A stretch of 64,000 bases of DNA from Acidianus brierleyi (GTDB lineage Archaea; Thermoproteota; Thermoprotei_A; Sulfolobales; Sulfolobaceae). The notes beneath the pieces were generated by a model. That model ran no database searches and was not told where the DNA came from. It worked only from the letters and a program-made list of their open reading frames with translations. This document shows positions 35,403 to 45,049 of this stretch, one piece after another. The position numbers were made by a program, and so were the translations under genes. How positions within the stretch are numbered: position 1 is the stretch's first letter; the number at the start of each line of letters is the position of its first letter. The DNA is taken from the NCBI RefSeq assembly GCF_003201835.2, contig NZ_CP029289.2, positions 2,798,501 to 2,862,500 of the forward strand, read 5' to 3'.

Positions 35403-36512
35403 CTATTGGATATCTACCTTTCTTGACAGCAACGGTAACCATACTAATAAATCTATCATAGAGAATAGACTGAGAGACAATATACTAATTAGAGGGAAGA
35501 ATAAGGAAACATAGCCATCCGCAATTAAAGATGATAAATCTGTTAAGGTAATTAAAATACCACTCTCTACTACTGGGAATTTCGACTTAGAAACTATTTT
35601 ACCTATTAATACCGGCCATACTAACGAATTACCTACTTGCGATAATATTCCGTAAATTATCAAAAGGTAGAGGAAAGGAGTTAAAGGAAATAGGAACTCC
35701 GTAATAACAGCTAGAAATGTACCTAACGCCAAGGATAGGAGTATTTTGTTTTTCGGAAAATAAATAGGAACTAAAGAACCTACAATATTGGCTAAGATAA
35801 AGGATATACTAAACCAACCAGCATTAATCTTGTTGAAAATTAAAGGTTCAATTAGTCCTCCTACAGAAGCTAAGGACATACTAAGTATGAATGATATAAG
35901 GAGGAGTGGAGAGACTAAGAAGAGAGACTCCTTGACTTTCCTTAAACCGGACTTTTTTACTTCTGTTTTCTCTATGCTTAGAGAGAAAACTAACGGGATT
36001 GAGGATAACCAAAATATTGAAGCTATTATAAATAAATCAGCTATGTTAAAAAGGAAAAGTACGATAGCAGATATTATACTCCCTATTGTATAACCGATAA
36101 ACTTGGAAGATATGAAAAAATTTGCGCTTCTATATCTAGAGCTGAAAGTAGGCTCAGAATATGAGAAGTAAACTGCGTTAAGAAATAGGATTAAGGAAGA
36201 TGCTATTCCATAAAGTATACCTAAAATAAGCACTAGTTTTAAATTGAGAGGTACCTTTAGATATAGAATGAGATAGAATATACTCTGAAAGGAGAAGGCC
36301 ATAATTATATTCAGTTTAACAAAATTTTTTAATATTTGAGCTATGAAAGGTGCTAAAAATGCTCTTAATATGACCGCAATAGTGACAAGCACGAAAGCCA
36401 GTTCAGTATCATTATATATTTTTTCGAAATATACTGGCAAGTAAAATTGTTGTGATGAAGCAGTTGAAACTAAAATTAATAAAAAATAAATTTTACTTTC
36501 AGTTATCTTCAT
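35403..36512 (-). CDS. MFS-type membrane transporter
   Basis: A 369-residue protein with about 11-12 hydrophobic segments and few charged loops. The overall shape (N-terminal LLILVSTASSQQFYLPVYF, two halves separated by the basic loop SIEKTEVKKSGLRKVKESL) fits the major facilitator superfamily, but no diagnostic substrate motif is visible. The gene begins 32 nt downstream of the helical protein gene on the same strand, so the two are probably co-transcribed. Substrate unknown. Confidence 0.7.
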   Translation of the reverse strand: MKITESKIYFLLILVSTASSQQFYLPVYFEKIYNDTELAFVLVTIAVILRAFLAPFIAQILKNFVKLNIIMAFSFQSIFYLILYLKVPLNLKLVLILGILYGIASSLILFLNAVYFSYSEPTFSSRYRSANFFISSKFIGYTIGSIISAIVLFLFNIADLFIIASIFWLSSIPLVFSLSIEKTEVKKSGLRKVKESLFLVSPLLLISFILSMSLASVGGLIEPLIFNKINAGWFSISFILANIVGSLVPIYFPKNKILLSLALGTFLAVITEFLFPLTPFLYLLIIYGILSQVGNSLVWPVLIGKIVSKSKFPVVESGILITLTDLSSLIADGYVSLFFPLISILSLSLFSMIDLLVWLPLLSRKVDIQ

Positions 36513-36544
36513 CCTTTTATACCATTAAATAGATTATATTTGCT

Positions 36545-37441
36545 TTAATCTAAAATCTTTCCTTTCTCTATGAAATATATTATTCTGCTAAGAGAAATTA
36601 ATCCCCATAATTTTTGCCTTAATGTTAGTTTATTAATCCCTATAGTGTTTAGATATTCTTGGTAGTATTTATATAATTTTATAGTACCATTCAAATATTT
36701 TATATTTTTTGTAGCAGCAAATACAGTGAATTCCTTAGATGAAGCTAACATTGGAATAATTTGAAGCGAATCCATGTACTCTGGAATGTTTGGTTTATTG
36801 CCTATGAACTCAAATAGAGGAACGAAATATTTGTCATCATAGTATTTAATTTTCTCTATTAAACCTGGATCTTCCCTATAATTGATATTTATTAGAGAGA
36901 GTCCTTTTAGTGATCCCATACCTATTTCTACATCAGTTTCACTTTTTATTCCGTTTTGTCTTTCTATATTCTCTAGTTTATTTAGCATTATTTCCGTTGA
37001 CTTTTTGACAATTTCGGGATTTTGTGTTATATATGATAATTTAGCTAATGCTAGTAAGTCTTCTCCCCAGTATTCGTCTAATTTAAATATTTTATCAGAT
37101 ACTCTTGTGAGGATTAATTTATCTTTAGTAATATCATACAGTTTTAACTGAAAGAGAGAGGAATGTATAGTTGCCCTCTTTGATAATAACTCATTAACTA
37201 CTTCATATGATTCATTATTTCCAGTAACAAAATATGAGTCTATAAGAGACCATATATATAAATTGTAATCTCTATCTGCTAGGCTAAGAGCATTTATAGC
37301 AAGTATGTCTTTATTGAGTGAGTGTATAAGATTTATAGTTATACTCGTAGATATCTTTTCCTTCTGTACCTCTTCTTTGACATATCTTTTTAAATCTGGA
37401 TCCTTATCTAATACAGGATTTAGATCTAATTCGACCCACAT
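36545..37441 (-). CDS. Uncharacterised alpha-helical protein
   Basis: A 298-residue protein predicted mostly helical. It carries regularly spaced helical pairs (SLADRDYNLYIWSLIDSYF, EDLLALAKLSYITQNPEIV, SLQIIPMLASSKEFTVFAA), suggesting an alpha-alpha repeat or TPR-like solenoid rather than an enzyme with a known motif. There is no signal peptide and no cysteine motif. It is the first gene of a likely two-gene unit with the MFS protein at 35403. A 10-bp inverted repeat lies 27 nt upstream of its start. I cannot assign a function. Confidence 0.55.
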   Translation of the reverse strand: MWVELDLNPVLDKDPDLKRYVKEEVQKEKISTSITINLIHSLNKDILAINALSLADRDYNLYIWSLIDSYFVTGNNESYEVVNELLSKRATIHSSLFQLKLYDITKDKLILTRVSDKIFKLDEYWGEDLLALAKLSYITQNPEIVKKSTEIMLNKLENIERQNGIKSETDVEIGMGSLKGLSLININYREDPGLIEKIKYYDDKYFVPLFEFIGNKPNIPEYMDSLQIIPMLASSKEFTVFAATKNIKYLNGTIKLYKYYQEYLNTIGINKLTLRQKLWGLISLSRIIYFIEKGKILD

Positions 37442-37881
37442 TGCTATCTAAATAAATAATACTTTTAAACAGCTTTTTTTTTTAACTGTAATAAAGTCTA
37501 AAAAGCTGTCTTAGATTTGAAGTTTATTTTATGATGATAAATATCTACTTTTCAGATTATAAGTTAATTCAAGTAAACTTCTTTTATCAATTCTTTATAG
37601 TGTGAATATTAATAATTAATAAAAATATCTAAGTAACGAATAATAGGAAAAATCTTATAAGTAAGTTATTTATTTAGCATTATAAAATGTTCTCTTCCTA
37701 TATTGTTTAACATTTGCTTAGTTGCCAAAAATATTAATAGATGTTCTTTATTAGGACCTATAACTAATTTTTGAATTTACTACTTTTAAAAAGTTATTTT
37801 ATTTTAGGCCATCCAATTGTAGAATCTCAGAACAACTATCATCTTAAGAAATTTTTTATTTTATATACAACCCTTAATGTT
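37442..37881. other. Intergenic region with a 10-bp inverted repeat
   Basis: ACAGCTTTTT (37469-37478) and its perfect inverse AAAAAGCTGT (37500-37509) are separated by 21 bp, just upstream of the minus-strand gene at 37441. This could be an operator or a transcript hairpin. The rest of the gap is AT-rich without coding sequence, apart from an in-frame N-terminal extension of the next gene that I regard as non-coding. Confidence 0.4.
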
Positions 37882-38718
37882 ATGAAGAAAATTTCTAACT
37901 TAAAAATCAAGATATTAAGCGATAATTTTGTTTCAACAGTTGTTCCTCCTCTACTTGGAGAATGGGGATTTTCTGCTCTAATTGAGGCAGATGATGTAAA
38001 AATACTTTACGATGTAGGTAATTCAGGATATCCTGTGCTATACAATTCCGAAAAAATGGGAATAGATTTAACAAAAGTAGATTACGTAGTGTTAAGCCAT
38101 GGACATATAGATCACACCGGCGGATTAGGAAATTCGGAATTGGTTAAAAAACTTGAGGGAAAAATTGTAGTAGCTCATCCTTCAATATTTGAGAAGAAGT
38201 TGATGAAATGGTCTAATAAGTTAGAATACATTGGAATTCCAATGAGTATGGATGAGATGGAAAAACATTTCCATTTAATATTAACTTCTAAACCTCTACA
38301 AATAACTGAAGGAATAGTTTTTAGCGGTGAAATTAAGCGATATGGTTTTAATGAATATACTAAAGGTCTATATACGGCAAGAGATTTTTCTTTGGTTGAT
38401 GATCACATGATTGACGATACTGCATTGTTTTTGAGCACTGAAAATGGATTGGTTGTATTAACTGGTTGTGGACATTCTGGAATTCTTAACATACTTAACT
38501 ACGCTAAAGAATCTTTAGGTGAAAATGTGTATGCTGCGCTTGGTGGTTTTCATCTTCTATTTTCTCCTAGAAATGAAGTTGAGAATGTATCTAAAGAGTT
38601 ACTTAAATTAGAGAAAATAGGCCCAGCCCATTGTAGTGGAAATACTATTAAAAGCATAATAGCTGAAGGAAAAGATAAGTTCCTTGACGCAGGAGTAGGC
38701 CAGATAATAACGTTTTAA
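37882..38718 (+). CDS. MBL-fold hydrolase, dihydropteroate-synthase-like group
   Basis: A metallo-beta-lactamase-fold protein. I prefer the ATG at 37882 (278 residues): the 37-residue extension available from 37771 is lysine-poor, hydrophobic and outside the fold. Motifs are LSHGHIDHTGG (HxHxDH), LTGCGHSGILN, ALGGFHLL and the final PAHCSGN. The order matches the archaeal group related to MptE/Tm0207, proposed to act in pterin or folate-like cofactor pathways. The real substrate is not known. A lone gene convergent with the thioesterase. Confidence 0.8.
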   Translation: MKKISNLKIKILSDNFVSTVVPPLLGEWGFSALIEADDVKILYDVGNSGYPVLYNSEKMGIDLTKVDYVVLSHGHIDHTGGLGNSELVKKLEGKIVVAHPSIFEKKLMKWSNKLEYIGIPMSMDEMEKHFHLILTSKPLQITEGIVFSGEIKRYGFNEYTKGLYTARDFSLVDDHMIDDTALFLSTENGLVVLTGCGHSGILNILNYAKESLGENVYAALGGFHLLFSPRNEVENVSKELLKLEKIGPAHCSGNTIKSIIAEGKDKFLDAGVGQIITF

Positions 38719-38734
38719 GATTAGAAGTAACGTT

Positions 38735-39130
38735 TCATTTCATGTACCACGTACCTAATGCTTTAGCTCCTAATTTACCTTTTGAATCATAAAATTCTAT
38801 TGATACTATAGCTACGTCGTCATTGCTTTTAATTACTTCACCCTTAGAGTAAAATGGACCGTCCTTCATTGGTTCTAAAAAATTAATTTTCAACTCTTGA
38901 GTAACTTGATTTCTTCTCTTGTTTATGCTTAGCACTGCCATAGCGCCAGCATAGTCTAGGAGAGTCATTATTATTCCACCGTGAAGTATATTTCCGAGCC
39001 TAGTAAATTCCTTTTTAAATGGTATCATAATTTCGCAATAGCCGTTTTCTATTTTGAGAATTTTAATATCTAAAAACGAAAATAAATATTCGTTATCTTT
39101 AAGGATATTTTCGACTTGGTTTATTTCCAT
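38735..39130 (-). CDS. Hotdog-fold thioesterase (PaaI-like)
   Basis: Residues around NILHGGIIMTLLDYAGAMAVLSI carry the hotdog thioesterase signature HGG...D, with the Asp acting as catalytic acid. MDGPFYSKGEVIKSNDDVAIV then FYDSKGKLGAKALGTWYM are typical of the PaaI/COG2050 family. Members cleave aryl- or acyl-CoA thioesters. The frame opens earlier (39169), but the ATG at 39130 (MEINQVENIL) starts directly at the helix that precedes the fold, so I use it (131 residues). It is convergent with the MBL gene. Confidence 0.85.
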   Translation of the reverse strand: MEINQVENILKDNEYLFSFLDIKILKIENGYCEIMIPFKKEFTRLGNILHGGIIMTLLDYAGAMAVLSINKRRNQVTQELKINFLEPMKDGPFYSKGEVIKSNDDVAIVSIEFYDSKGKLGAKALGTWYMK

Positions 39131-39314
39131 ATGAATATTTGACACAAAAGAGATTAAGAAAGTTCTCAACTTGATAATAGCTTTTCTTAATAAATATATA
39201 TCAGTAAAAATGCTATAGAATATTTAAAATAGTAATGAAATATCATTACTGAAGTGTTGTGGTGAATGCTTCTCCCTAGTAAATGCTTATTAGACACTAA
39301 GGAATTTTATACTT

Positions 39315-40589
39315 ATGAGCATAGAGTTAGTTAAAAAGTATGAAGGTAAGATTGAAATATACCCTAAGATTCCGGTACGTTCTTATACAGATTTTTCCCT
39401 GATTTATACTCCTGGAGTGGCAGAAGTTTCGAGAGAGATAGCAAAAAATAAGGATAAAAGTTTTGAGTTAACTAGTAGATGGAATTCAGTAGCAATAGTT
39501 ACAGATGGAACGAGAGTCCTAGGTCTAGGAAATATAGGACCTGAAGCAGCTATGCCTGTTATGGAAGGGAAGGCAGTTTTATTCAAGTATTTGGGTGGAG
39601 TTGATGCGTTTCCATTGCCTATAAATGTTAGATCCGCGGATGATTTTGTAAAGGTAGTGAAATCCATGGAACCGTCTTTTGGAGGAATAAACTTAGAGGA
39701 TATAGAAAGTCCTAAATGTTTTTATATTCTGGAGACTCTTCAGCAATCATTAGATATACCAGTATGGCATGATGATCAGCAGGGTACTGCAGCAGCAATA
39801 TTGGCTGGATTAATAAACTCTATGATATTAACAAATAGAACTCCAGAAGAGTCTAAAGTAGTATTATTTGGCGCCGGAGCTGCAAACATTGCTACTGCAA
39901 GGATATTATCAAGTTATGGATTTAAACTTGGAAATATGATAATAATAGATTCTAAAGGTCCAATTTACTCTGAAAGGGAGGACGTTGATCATTTCATGTA
40001 TCATCATAGATGGAAATACGATCTTGCTGTAAAGACCAATAAATTTAATGCTAAGGAAATTGAAGAGGCGTTTAAAGACGCTGATATAGTGATTGCAGCT
40101 TCTTCGCCTGGACCAGATGTTATTAAGAAAAAATGGATAAGTTTAATGAAGAGTAATCCAATAGTTTTTGCTTTGGCTAATCCTGTACCAGAAATCTTAC
40201 CTCAAGACGCTATAGAGGCTGGAGCTGGAATTGTGGCAACTGGGAGAAGTGACTTTCCAAACCAAGTAAATAATTCATTAGTGTTTCCTGGAGTGTTTAG
40301 AGGAGTTTTAGATAGCAGAGCTAGGAAGGTAACTGATGAAATGACCATAGCTGCTTCAGAAACATTAGCGGAATACGCTAGAAGTAAAGGATTAAGGAAA
40401 GATTATATAATACCTAGAATGGACGAATGGGAAGTATATTACAAGGTGGCTTCTTCTGTTGCAACAAAGGCAGTAGAATTAGGATTAGCTAGAATTAAGA
40501 TGAGTAAGGAAGAGTTCGAAAATATTGCTAAAAAAAGAATCCTAAGAAGTAGAAAAATAATGAGTCTTATTGATTCTGATAATGAATAA
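39315..40589 (+). CDS. Malic enzyme (malate oxidoreductase, decarboxylating)
   Basis: A 424-residue protein of the short, prokaryotic malic-enzyme type. Motifs are SLIYTPGVAEVSREIAKN at the N-terminus, GLGNIGPEAAMPVMEGK, VWHDDQQGTAAAILAGL with the metal Asp pair, and the nucleotide-binding VVLFGAGAANIATARIL. It turns malate into pyruvate and CO2 with NAD or NADP; the cofactor preference cannot be read reliably. It lies upstream of a membrane protein gene on the same strand (54-nt gap). Confidence 0.92.
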   Translation: MSIELVKKYEGKIEIYPKIPVRSYTDFSLIYTPGVAEVSREIAKNKDKSFELTSRWNSVAIVTDGTRVLGLGNIGPEAAMPVMEGKAVLFKYLGGVDAFPLPINVRSADDFVKVVKSMEPSFGGINLEDIESPKCFYILETLQQSLDIPVWHDDQQGTAAAILAGLINSMILTNRTPEESKVVLFGAGAANIATARILSSYGFKLGNMIIIDSKGPIYSEREDVDHFMYHHRWKYDLAVKTNKFNAKEIEEAFKDADIVIAASSPGPDVIKKKWISLMKSNPIVFALANPVPEILPQDAIEAGAGIVATGRSDFPNQVNNSLVFPGVFRGVLDSRARKVTDEMTIAASETLAEYARSKGLRKDYIIPRMDEWEVYYKVASSVATKAVELGLARIKMSKEEFENIAKKRILRSRKIMSLIDSDNE

Positions 40590-40643
40590 TCTTTATTTTT
40601 ATCTAAAAATAATTTAAATAGAAGATAAAGTATACTAGAGCAC

Positions 40644-41219
40644 ATGGAAAAAGAAATTAATAAAGAAAATCAAGAGAGAAAAGTAAAATGGATTACTTTA
40701 AGGGGATTATTAGCTCTTGTAATTCCCATTTCTGGATTTATAACTGCATATCTATTAAATAATCTTGTCTTATTAGATTACGTTCATGTTATGTCTGGTT
40801 TATTGTGGACTGGTATAGATATTTTTATGGGATTCGTATTAACCTTTGTATTGAGGTCGTTAGATTTCAAGGAGAGAGCTGACGTGGCTAGAGGTCTAAC
40901 TCCGACTATGCTCTTCCTTATGCCAAGTATAGCATCTGTAGCTGTAACAAGCGGATATTTTCTATCTAGTGAACTAGGATTGTTTAGCTTAACTTCTCCA
41001 CTAATAATATCTTCTGGAATAATTATAGTTATATTAACTATACAAGGTTTTGGAATATTCTTACCGAATAACGTTAGAGTATTAATAGAATTAAATAAAG
41101 ATAAACCTAATTATGGGAAAATTTCTAAGTTAATGATGATAAACTTTAGACTTTCTGGAATACAAGGGATACTTCAATTAATCCTAGTTTTCATTATGGC
41201 CCATTTAGCTATTTTATAA
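40644..41219 (+). CDS. Integral membrane protein, DUF2269/CopD-like
   Basis: A 191-residue protein with four or five membrane segments (about residues 22-42, 46-72, 90-108, 118-138, 168-190) and a basic N-terminus. The second contains HVMSGLLWTGIDIFMG, a motif of small heme- or copper-linked membrane proteins such as DUF2269 or CopD. The single His, if membrane-buried, could be a heme or metal ligand; this is a weak inference. Gene function unknown. Confidence 0.55.
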   Translation: MEKEINKENQERKVKWITLRGLLALVIPISGFITAYLLNNLVLLDYVHVMSGLLWTGIDIFMGFVLTFVLRSLDFKERADVARGLTPTMLFLMPSIASVAVTSGYFLSSELGLFSLTSPLIISSGIIIVILTIQGFGIFLPNNVRVLIELNKDKPNYGKISKLMMINFRLSGIQGILQLILVFIMAHLAIL

Positions 41220-41269
41220 CTCAATATTTTAGTTTTTTAGAGATAGATCTCAAATCTTCATAACAAAAA

Positions 41270-41281
41270 TTTAAAAAGTAA
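41270..41281 (+). promoter_or_regulatory. TATA-like box of the sedolisin gene
   Basis: ATTTAAAAAGTA lies about 20-29 nt ahead of the ATG at 41299, as expected for a leaderless transcript. Confidence 0.45.
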
Positions 41282-41298
41282 AGTATTTTCATAATAAT

Positions 41299-43095
41299 AT
41301 GAAACGTGAAATAGTATATATTTCAATAATAGTTCTGATCTTATCAATGTATGCACAGTATTCAACACTAGCAGGATCCGGATATTATTATGTACAGACT
41401 AATTCTCCTCAATACTCTATTCTACCAGATTCAATATTCGTACAAAGTTTACCTTCTAATTATACTTTACCATTTGCAGTCCTACTTAATTTCACTAATT
41501 ATGGAAGTTTAATGAAATATACTTATTCCATTGTAGGTAAGTCATCACAATATATTTCTCCTAGTAGCTTTAGAGAAAAATATTATCCGTCTAATTCTTA
41601 TATTAATTCATTAGTTAAGTATCTCAAGACTTATGGAATAAAGTTTACAGGAAATTATGGTTTAATCCTAACCTTTAATGGTACAGTAGGAGAAATAGAG
41701 CAAGCATTTCACACATACATTAATATTTACTATTATCCACTAAGGAATATTTATTGGTTCGGATTAGTTGGAATAACAAATGTAGGTCCTTTCTATTATT
41801 TTACAAATAATGTAACTCCGTCATTGCCTTATAATGTAGGAAAGCATGTCTTAGGTATTGTAGGAATAGACAGTATTGATCCACATGTATATCCAGCTAT
41901 ACAACAGACATGGAAAGTTAAGATGAATTCGACTTCAGATTCTTCTTTAGTATCTAAAGTTCTTGTAACGCCAACAGTAATAGCTAACTACTTTAATTTC
42001 ACAAAACTATACAACCTAGGGTATCTTGGACATGGAGAAACAATAGGAATAGAAGGTGTTCCAGAGTCTTTCGTTAATTCCAGCGATATTTATTCCTTCT
42101 GGAATAAATTCGCAATAGTTCCCAGAACTGGAGGTCTTCAAGTTATTGCTTTCGGTACTGACACTTCTTCAGGTCAATCTGGTGAGAATGAACTAGATGC
42201 CGAATGGTCTGGGGTATTTGCTCCTGCATCTCAAGTTGATATAGTGTTTTCTGACGGTTATGTAGGAGGTACTGCCTTAGTTAACAATCTATTAAATTAC
42301 TATTACGAACTTTACTACATGATAAACTATATTAATCCAAATGTAATATCAATATCAGTAACTATTCCAGAATCATACCTTGCAGCGTATTACCCAGCTA
42401 TGCTTTATATGATTCATAACATAATGATTCAAGCAGCTGATGAAGGAATTTCGGTATTAGCGGCTTCAGGAGATTGGGGATTTGAAAGCAATCACCCTCC
42501 TCCTAATTTTATAATAGGAACATATAATACCATATGGTATCCAGAAAGTGATCCCTTCGTTACTGCCGTAGGAGGAATATTCATTAGAGTAAACCAAAAC
42601 GATACAGTAATTTCGATAAGCGGTTGGGATTATAGTACTGGTGGACTAAGTGTAGTATTTCCTGGCCAAGAATATGAGTTAACATCGCTTATTCCTTTAA
42701 CTCCGCCAACTCCCAGAACATATCCTGATATCGCATTTATATCTGCGGGCGGATATAATATTCCTGAATTCGGCTTCGGATTACCTCTTATATTCCAAGC
42801 ACAACTATTCGTATGGTATGGAACTAGTGGAGCATCACCGATGACTGCTGCAATGGTAGCTTTAACCGGTGTTAGATTAGGAGCACTAAATTATGAGCTA
42901 TATCACATATCTTATAATGGAAATATATTAACTTCTAAAGGAATTATACAAGGTCTTCCAGCATGGATTCCAATTACTACAGGAGCTAATCCTACGCCTG
43001 CTCACTATGGATGGAATTTTGTTACTGGTCCAGGAAGTTATAATGCCTACAATATGGTATATGATTTAAGAATATATTATCAAAACCTATTATAA
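41299..43095 (+). CDS. Secreted S53 peptidase (sedolisin/kumamolisin-like)
   Basis: A 598-residue serine-carboxyl protease precursor. Residues 1-24 are a signal peptide (IVYISIIVLILSMYAQYSTLA). A pro-domain follows (about 30-220). The catalytic domain shows the ENELDAEW motif (Glu and Asp four residues apart), the oxyanion Asp in AASGDWGFES, and the serine in YGTSGASPMTAAM near residue 511. Sedolisins work at pH below 4 and at heat, which suits an acidophile that feeds on peptides. The usual calcium-site Asp near the C-terminus is not obvious in the last 20 residues. Single gene. Confidence 0.9.
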   Translation: MKREIVYISIIVLILSMYAQYSTLAGSGYYYVQTNSPQYSILPDSIFVQSLPSNYTLPFAVLLNFTNYGSLMKYTYSIVGKSSQYISPSSFREKYYPSNSYINSLVKYLKTYGIKFTGNYGLILTFNGTVGEIEQAFHTYINIYYYPLRNIYWFGLVGITNVGPFYYFTNNVTPSLPYNVGKHVLGIVGIDSIDPHVYPAIQQTWKVKMNSTSDSSLVSKVLVTPTVIANYFNFTKLYNLGYLGHGETIGIEGVPESFVNSSDIYSFWNKFAIVPRTGGLQVIAFGTDTSSGQSGENELDAEWSGVFAPASQVDIVFSDGYVGGTALVNNLLNYYYELYYMINYINPNVISISVTIPESYLAAYYPAMLYMIHNIMIQAADEGISVLAASGDWGFESNHPPPNFIIGTYNTIWYPESDPFVTAVGGIFIRVNQNDTVISISGWDYSTGGLSVVFPGQEYELTSLIPLTPPTPRTYPDIAFISAGGYNIPEFGFGLPLIFQAQLFVWYGTSGASPMTAAMVALTGVRLGALNYELYHISYNGNILTSKGIIQGLPAWIPITTGANPTPAHYGWNFVTGPGSYNAYNMVYDLRIYYQNLL

Positions 43096-43393
43096 ATCTT
43101 TTTTATTAAACTAAGTCTAATTCTTATCTAAATTTAAAAAGTTCTTATATAATAGCGTAAAGTTTTATAAAGTATTTATAAATATAAATCATTTTCAATG
43201 TATATTACATTTAAAATTTTTGTGTTAATTTTCATATATTTTTGTACTTTTTGAATAATATGATTGTACTATCTACTACTCTAATCATGAAATACTTATA
43301 AACATTCATGTAAGAAGTAAGATTTCTATAGTATATTTGAGAATATTCATAAAAAAGCCTAAATTTTTAAATTCTGACAGCCAATTATTAATT
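43096..43393. other. AT-rich intergenic region
   Basis: No gene is seen. The upstream in-frame extension of the next ORF (43337-43393) is not preceded by a convincing start and is probably untranslated. No special structure is seen. Confidence 0.4.
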
Positions 43394-44209
43394 ATGGCAG
43401 AGGAAGAGATAAAGAAAGTCCTAATGCAAAATCCATCGATACTAATAGATGTATTGACTGCAAAACCAGAAATCATTTATGAAGCACTAGCAAGGTTAAC
43501 TCCTTGGCAAAATTTACCTACCAAGGATGATATAAGGAGAATTGAGGACAAGATGGTTACTAAGGACGAAGCAAAAAACTTCGCAACAAAAGATGACCTA
43601 AAGGTACTAGAAGCTAAGATGGTTACTAAGGACGAAGCAAAAAACTTCGCAACAAAAGATGACCTAAAGGTACTAGAAGCTAAGATGGTTACTAAGGACG
43701 AAGCAAAAAACTTCGCAACAAAAGATGACCTAAAGGTACTAGAAGCTAAGATGGTTACTAAGGACGAAGCAAAAAACTTCGCAACAAAAGATGACCTCAA
43801 TAAGGCAATTAGAAAAATTGAAACTACTATAACGGCACTAGGTGCTAGATGGGGACTTTTAAACGAAAATACCTTCAGAATAGGTATTAACGACATTCTT
43901 AAGGATTTAGGTTGGAAAGTCTCAGAAGAAGTCTTGTATGATAAAACGGGATACATCTATGGAGAACCGTCTGATGTAGAAATTGATGTTACAGTAAGAG
44001 ACGGTCAAACGATTATTATTGAAATAACTTCTGCAATAAAAAGAGGCGATTTACCTATAATATTGAGGAAAAGGGAATTTTATGAGAAAGAAAAGAAAAT
44101 AAAAGTTGATAGAGTTATTGTCATAACTCCATTCATTCATGATAAGTATCCAGATAGAGTAAAGGCTATGGCAAAGGACATGGGAATTGAAATCTTATAT
44201 CCAGAATAA
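43394..44209 (+). CDS. DUF3782-like protein: 22-residue coiled-coil repeats and PD-(D/E)XK-type domain
   Basis: I start at ATG 43394 (MAEEEIKKVLMQNPS), which fits the family; the longer frame from 43337 adds a poor leader. Residues about 52-135 are four copies of a 22-residue unit (KMVTKDEAKNFATKDDLKVL plus EA), likely hendecad coiled coil. The C-terminal part is a restriction-nuclease-like fold with EIDVTVRDGQTIIIEITSAIK, where Glu-x-Asp and a following Glu-Ile-Thr match the PD-(D/E)XK core. DUF3782 proteins are common in Sulfolobales and their biology is unknown. The repeat DNA is nearly identical between copies, so recent expansion is likely. Confidence 0.8.
   Translation: MAEEEIKKVLMQNPSILIDVLTAKPEIIYEALARLTPWQNLPTKDDIRRIEDKMVTKDEAKNFATKDDLKVLEAKMVTKDEAKNFATKDDLKVLEAKMVTKDEAKNFATKDDLKVLEAKMVTKDEAKNFATKDDLNKAIRKIETTITALGARWGLLNENTFRIGINDILKDLGWKVSEEVLYDKTGYIYGEPSDVEIDVTVRDGQTIIIEITSAIKRGDLPIILRKREFYEKEKKIKVDRVIVITPFIHDKYPDRVKAMAKDMGIEILYPE
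43550..43800 (+). repeat. Tandem 66-bp repeat inside a coding region
   Basis: The unit starts AAGATGGTTACTAAGGACGA and begins at 43550, 43616, 43682 and 43748, exactly 66 bp apart. The copies are identical at DNA level over almost the whole unit, until the last copy diverges near 43798. Each unit codes for 22 residues. Confidence 0.95.
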
Positions 44210-45049
44210 CATATAAGCTAATTCTTAGTGTTATACAATTAACCCTTATTAGCTTTACATTTTGCTACTTATCCCAAAAGTTTCTTATTCATTTAGATAG
44301 CATAAAATAGGAAGCAATAAGACAAAAATTTACTGATTACTGTAATTAACTCCTAAATTATTATATCTTAATTTTATTAAAAATTTTAATATATTCTCTA
44401 TATTTGCCCCAATGACATATTTTCTTATATCCATAAGTACTTTATTATACTTCCTAATACTTTAAAGAGAAAGGTGGAATTGCAAGAGTCATAACAAATT
44501 ATGCACTATAAACTAATAGATATAAATAAGATCAGATCTTTAGATTTTAAAGCATAGGGTATTTATTATTTATAAAAAATGGGTTAATTATAATACAAAG
44601 TAGTATTGAGAAGCGTTCTATTTTTTCTTTATAAGAAAAAGAATATAGTTTATTATACTCATAATCAGGAACAGTAAGAATAATGCATTAAATAATTGAT
44701 ACAAATAAAGCAGATTTCATTATTCATGTCTTTATCATTTTCTAATATTATAATAATATTCCTCAGTTTACTTTCAGAAATATAAAAGATCTAATATAAC
44801 ACTTAAAAATTTCCTAAAAATATTGCAAAATCAATTATCTAAATTACATTAAATTCACATGAATCACTAATAATAAATAAAAATTATTTTTACTAATCAG
44901 ATTTTGGGTCTACCGTAAAAAGGCGAGGTTTGTCGTTCGTTTTATCATTATTGTATTCAATATTCCATGCTTCAACATTTATTATAAAACTAGATTTTTA
45001 TTAAACAATATCATTTTACTCTATAGTATTTAATAATAAGAGATTTTTC
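44210..45049. other. Long AT-rich intergenic region
   Basis: There are about 840 bp without open frames. Around 44270 the text ATCCCAAAAGTTTCTTATTC resembles 13441-13465. A more GC-rich stretch near 44905-44945 (GGGTCTACCG, AAAAAGGCGAGGTTTG) stands out from the background, but no hairpin or RNA family is recognisable. Confidence 0.4.

Noticed and set aside
35403..37441. A second RiPP-like unit around the other MFS gene
   Set aside because: No small cysteine-bearing ORF and no radical SAM gene lie near it; only an uncharacterised helical protein.
43477..43956. Minus-strand open frame of 159 codons across the tandem repeat
   Set aside because: It is the shadow of the 66-bp repeats; its protein is just a repeat of SSFVAKFFASSLVTILASST and has no start signals. 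The + strand gene is the real one.
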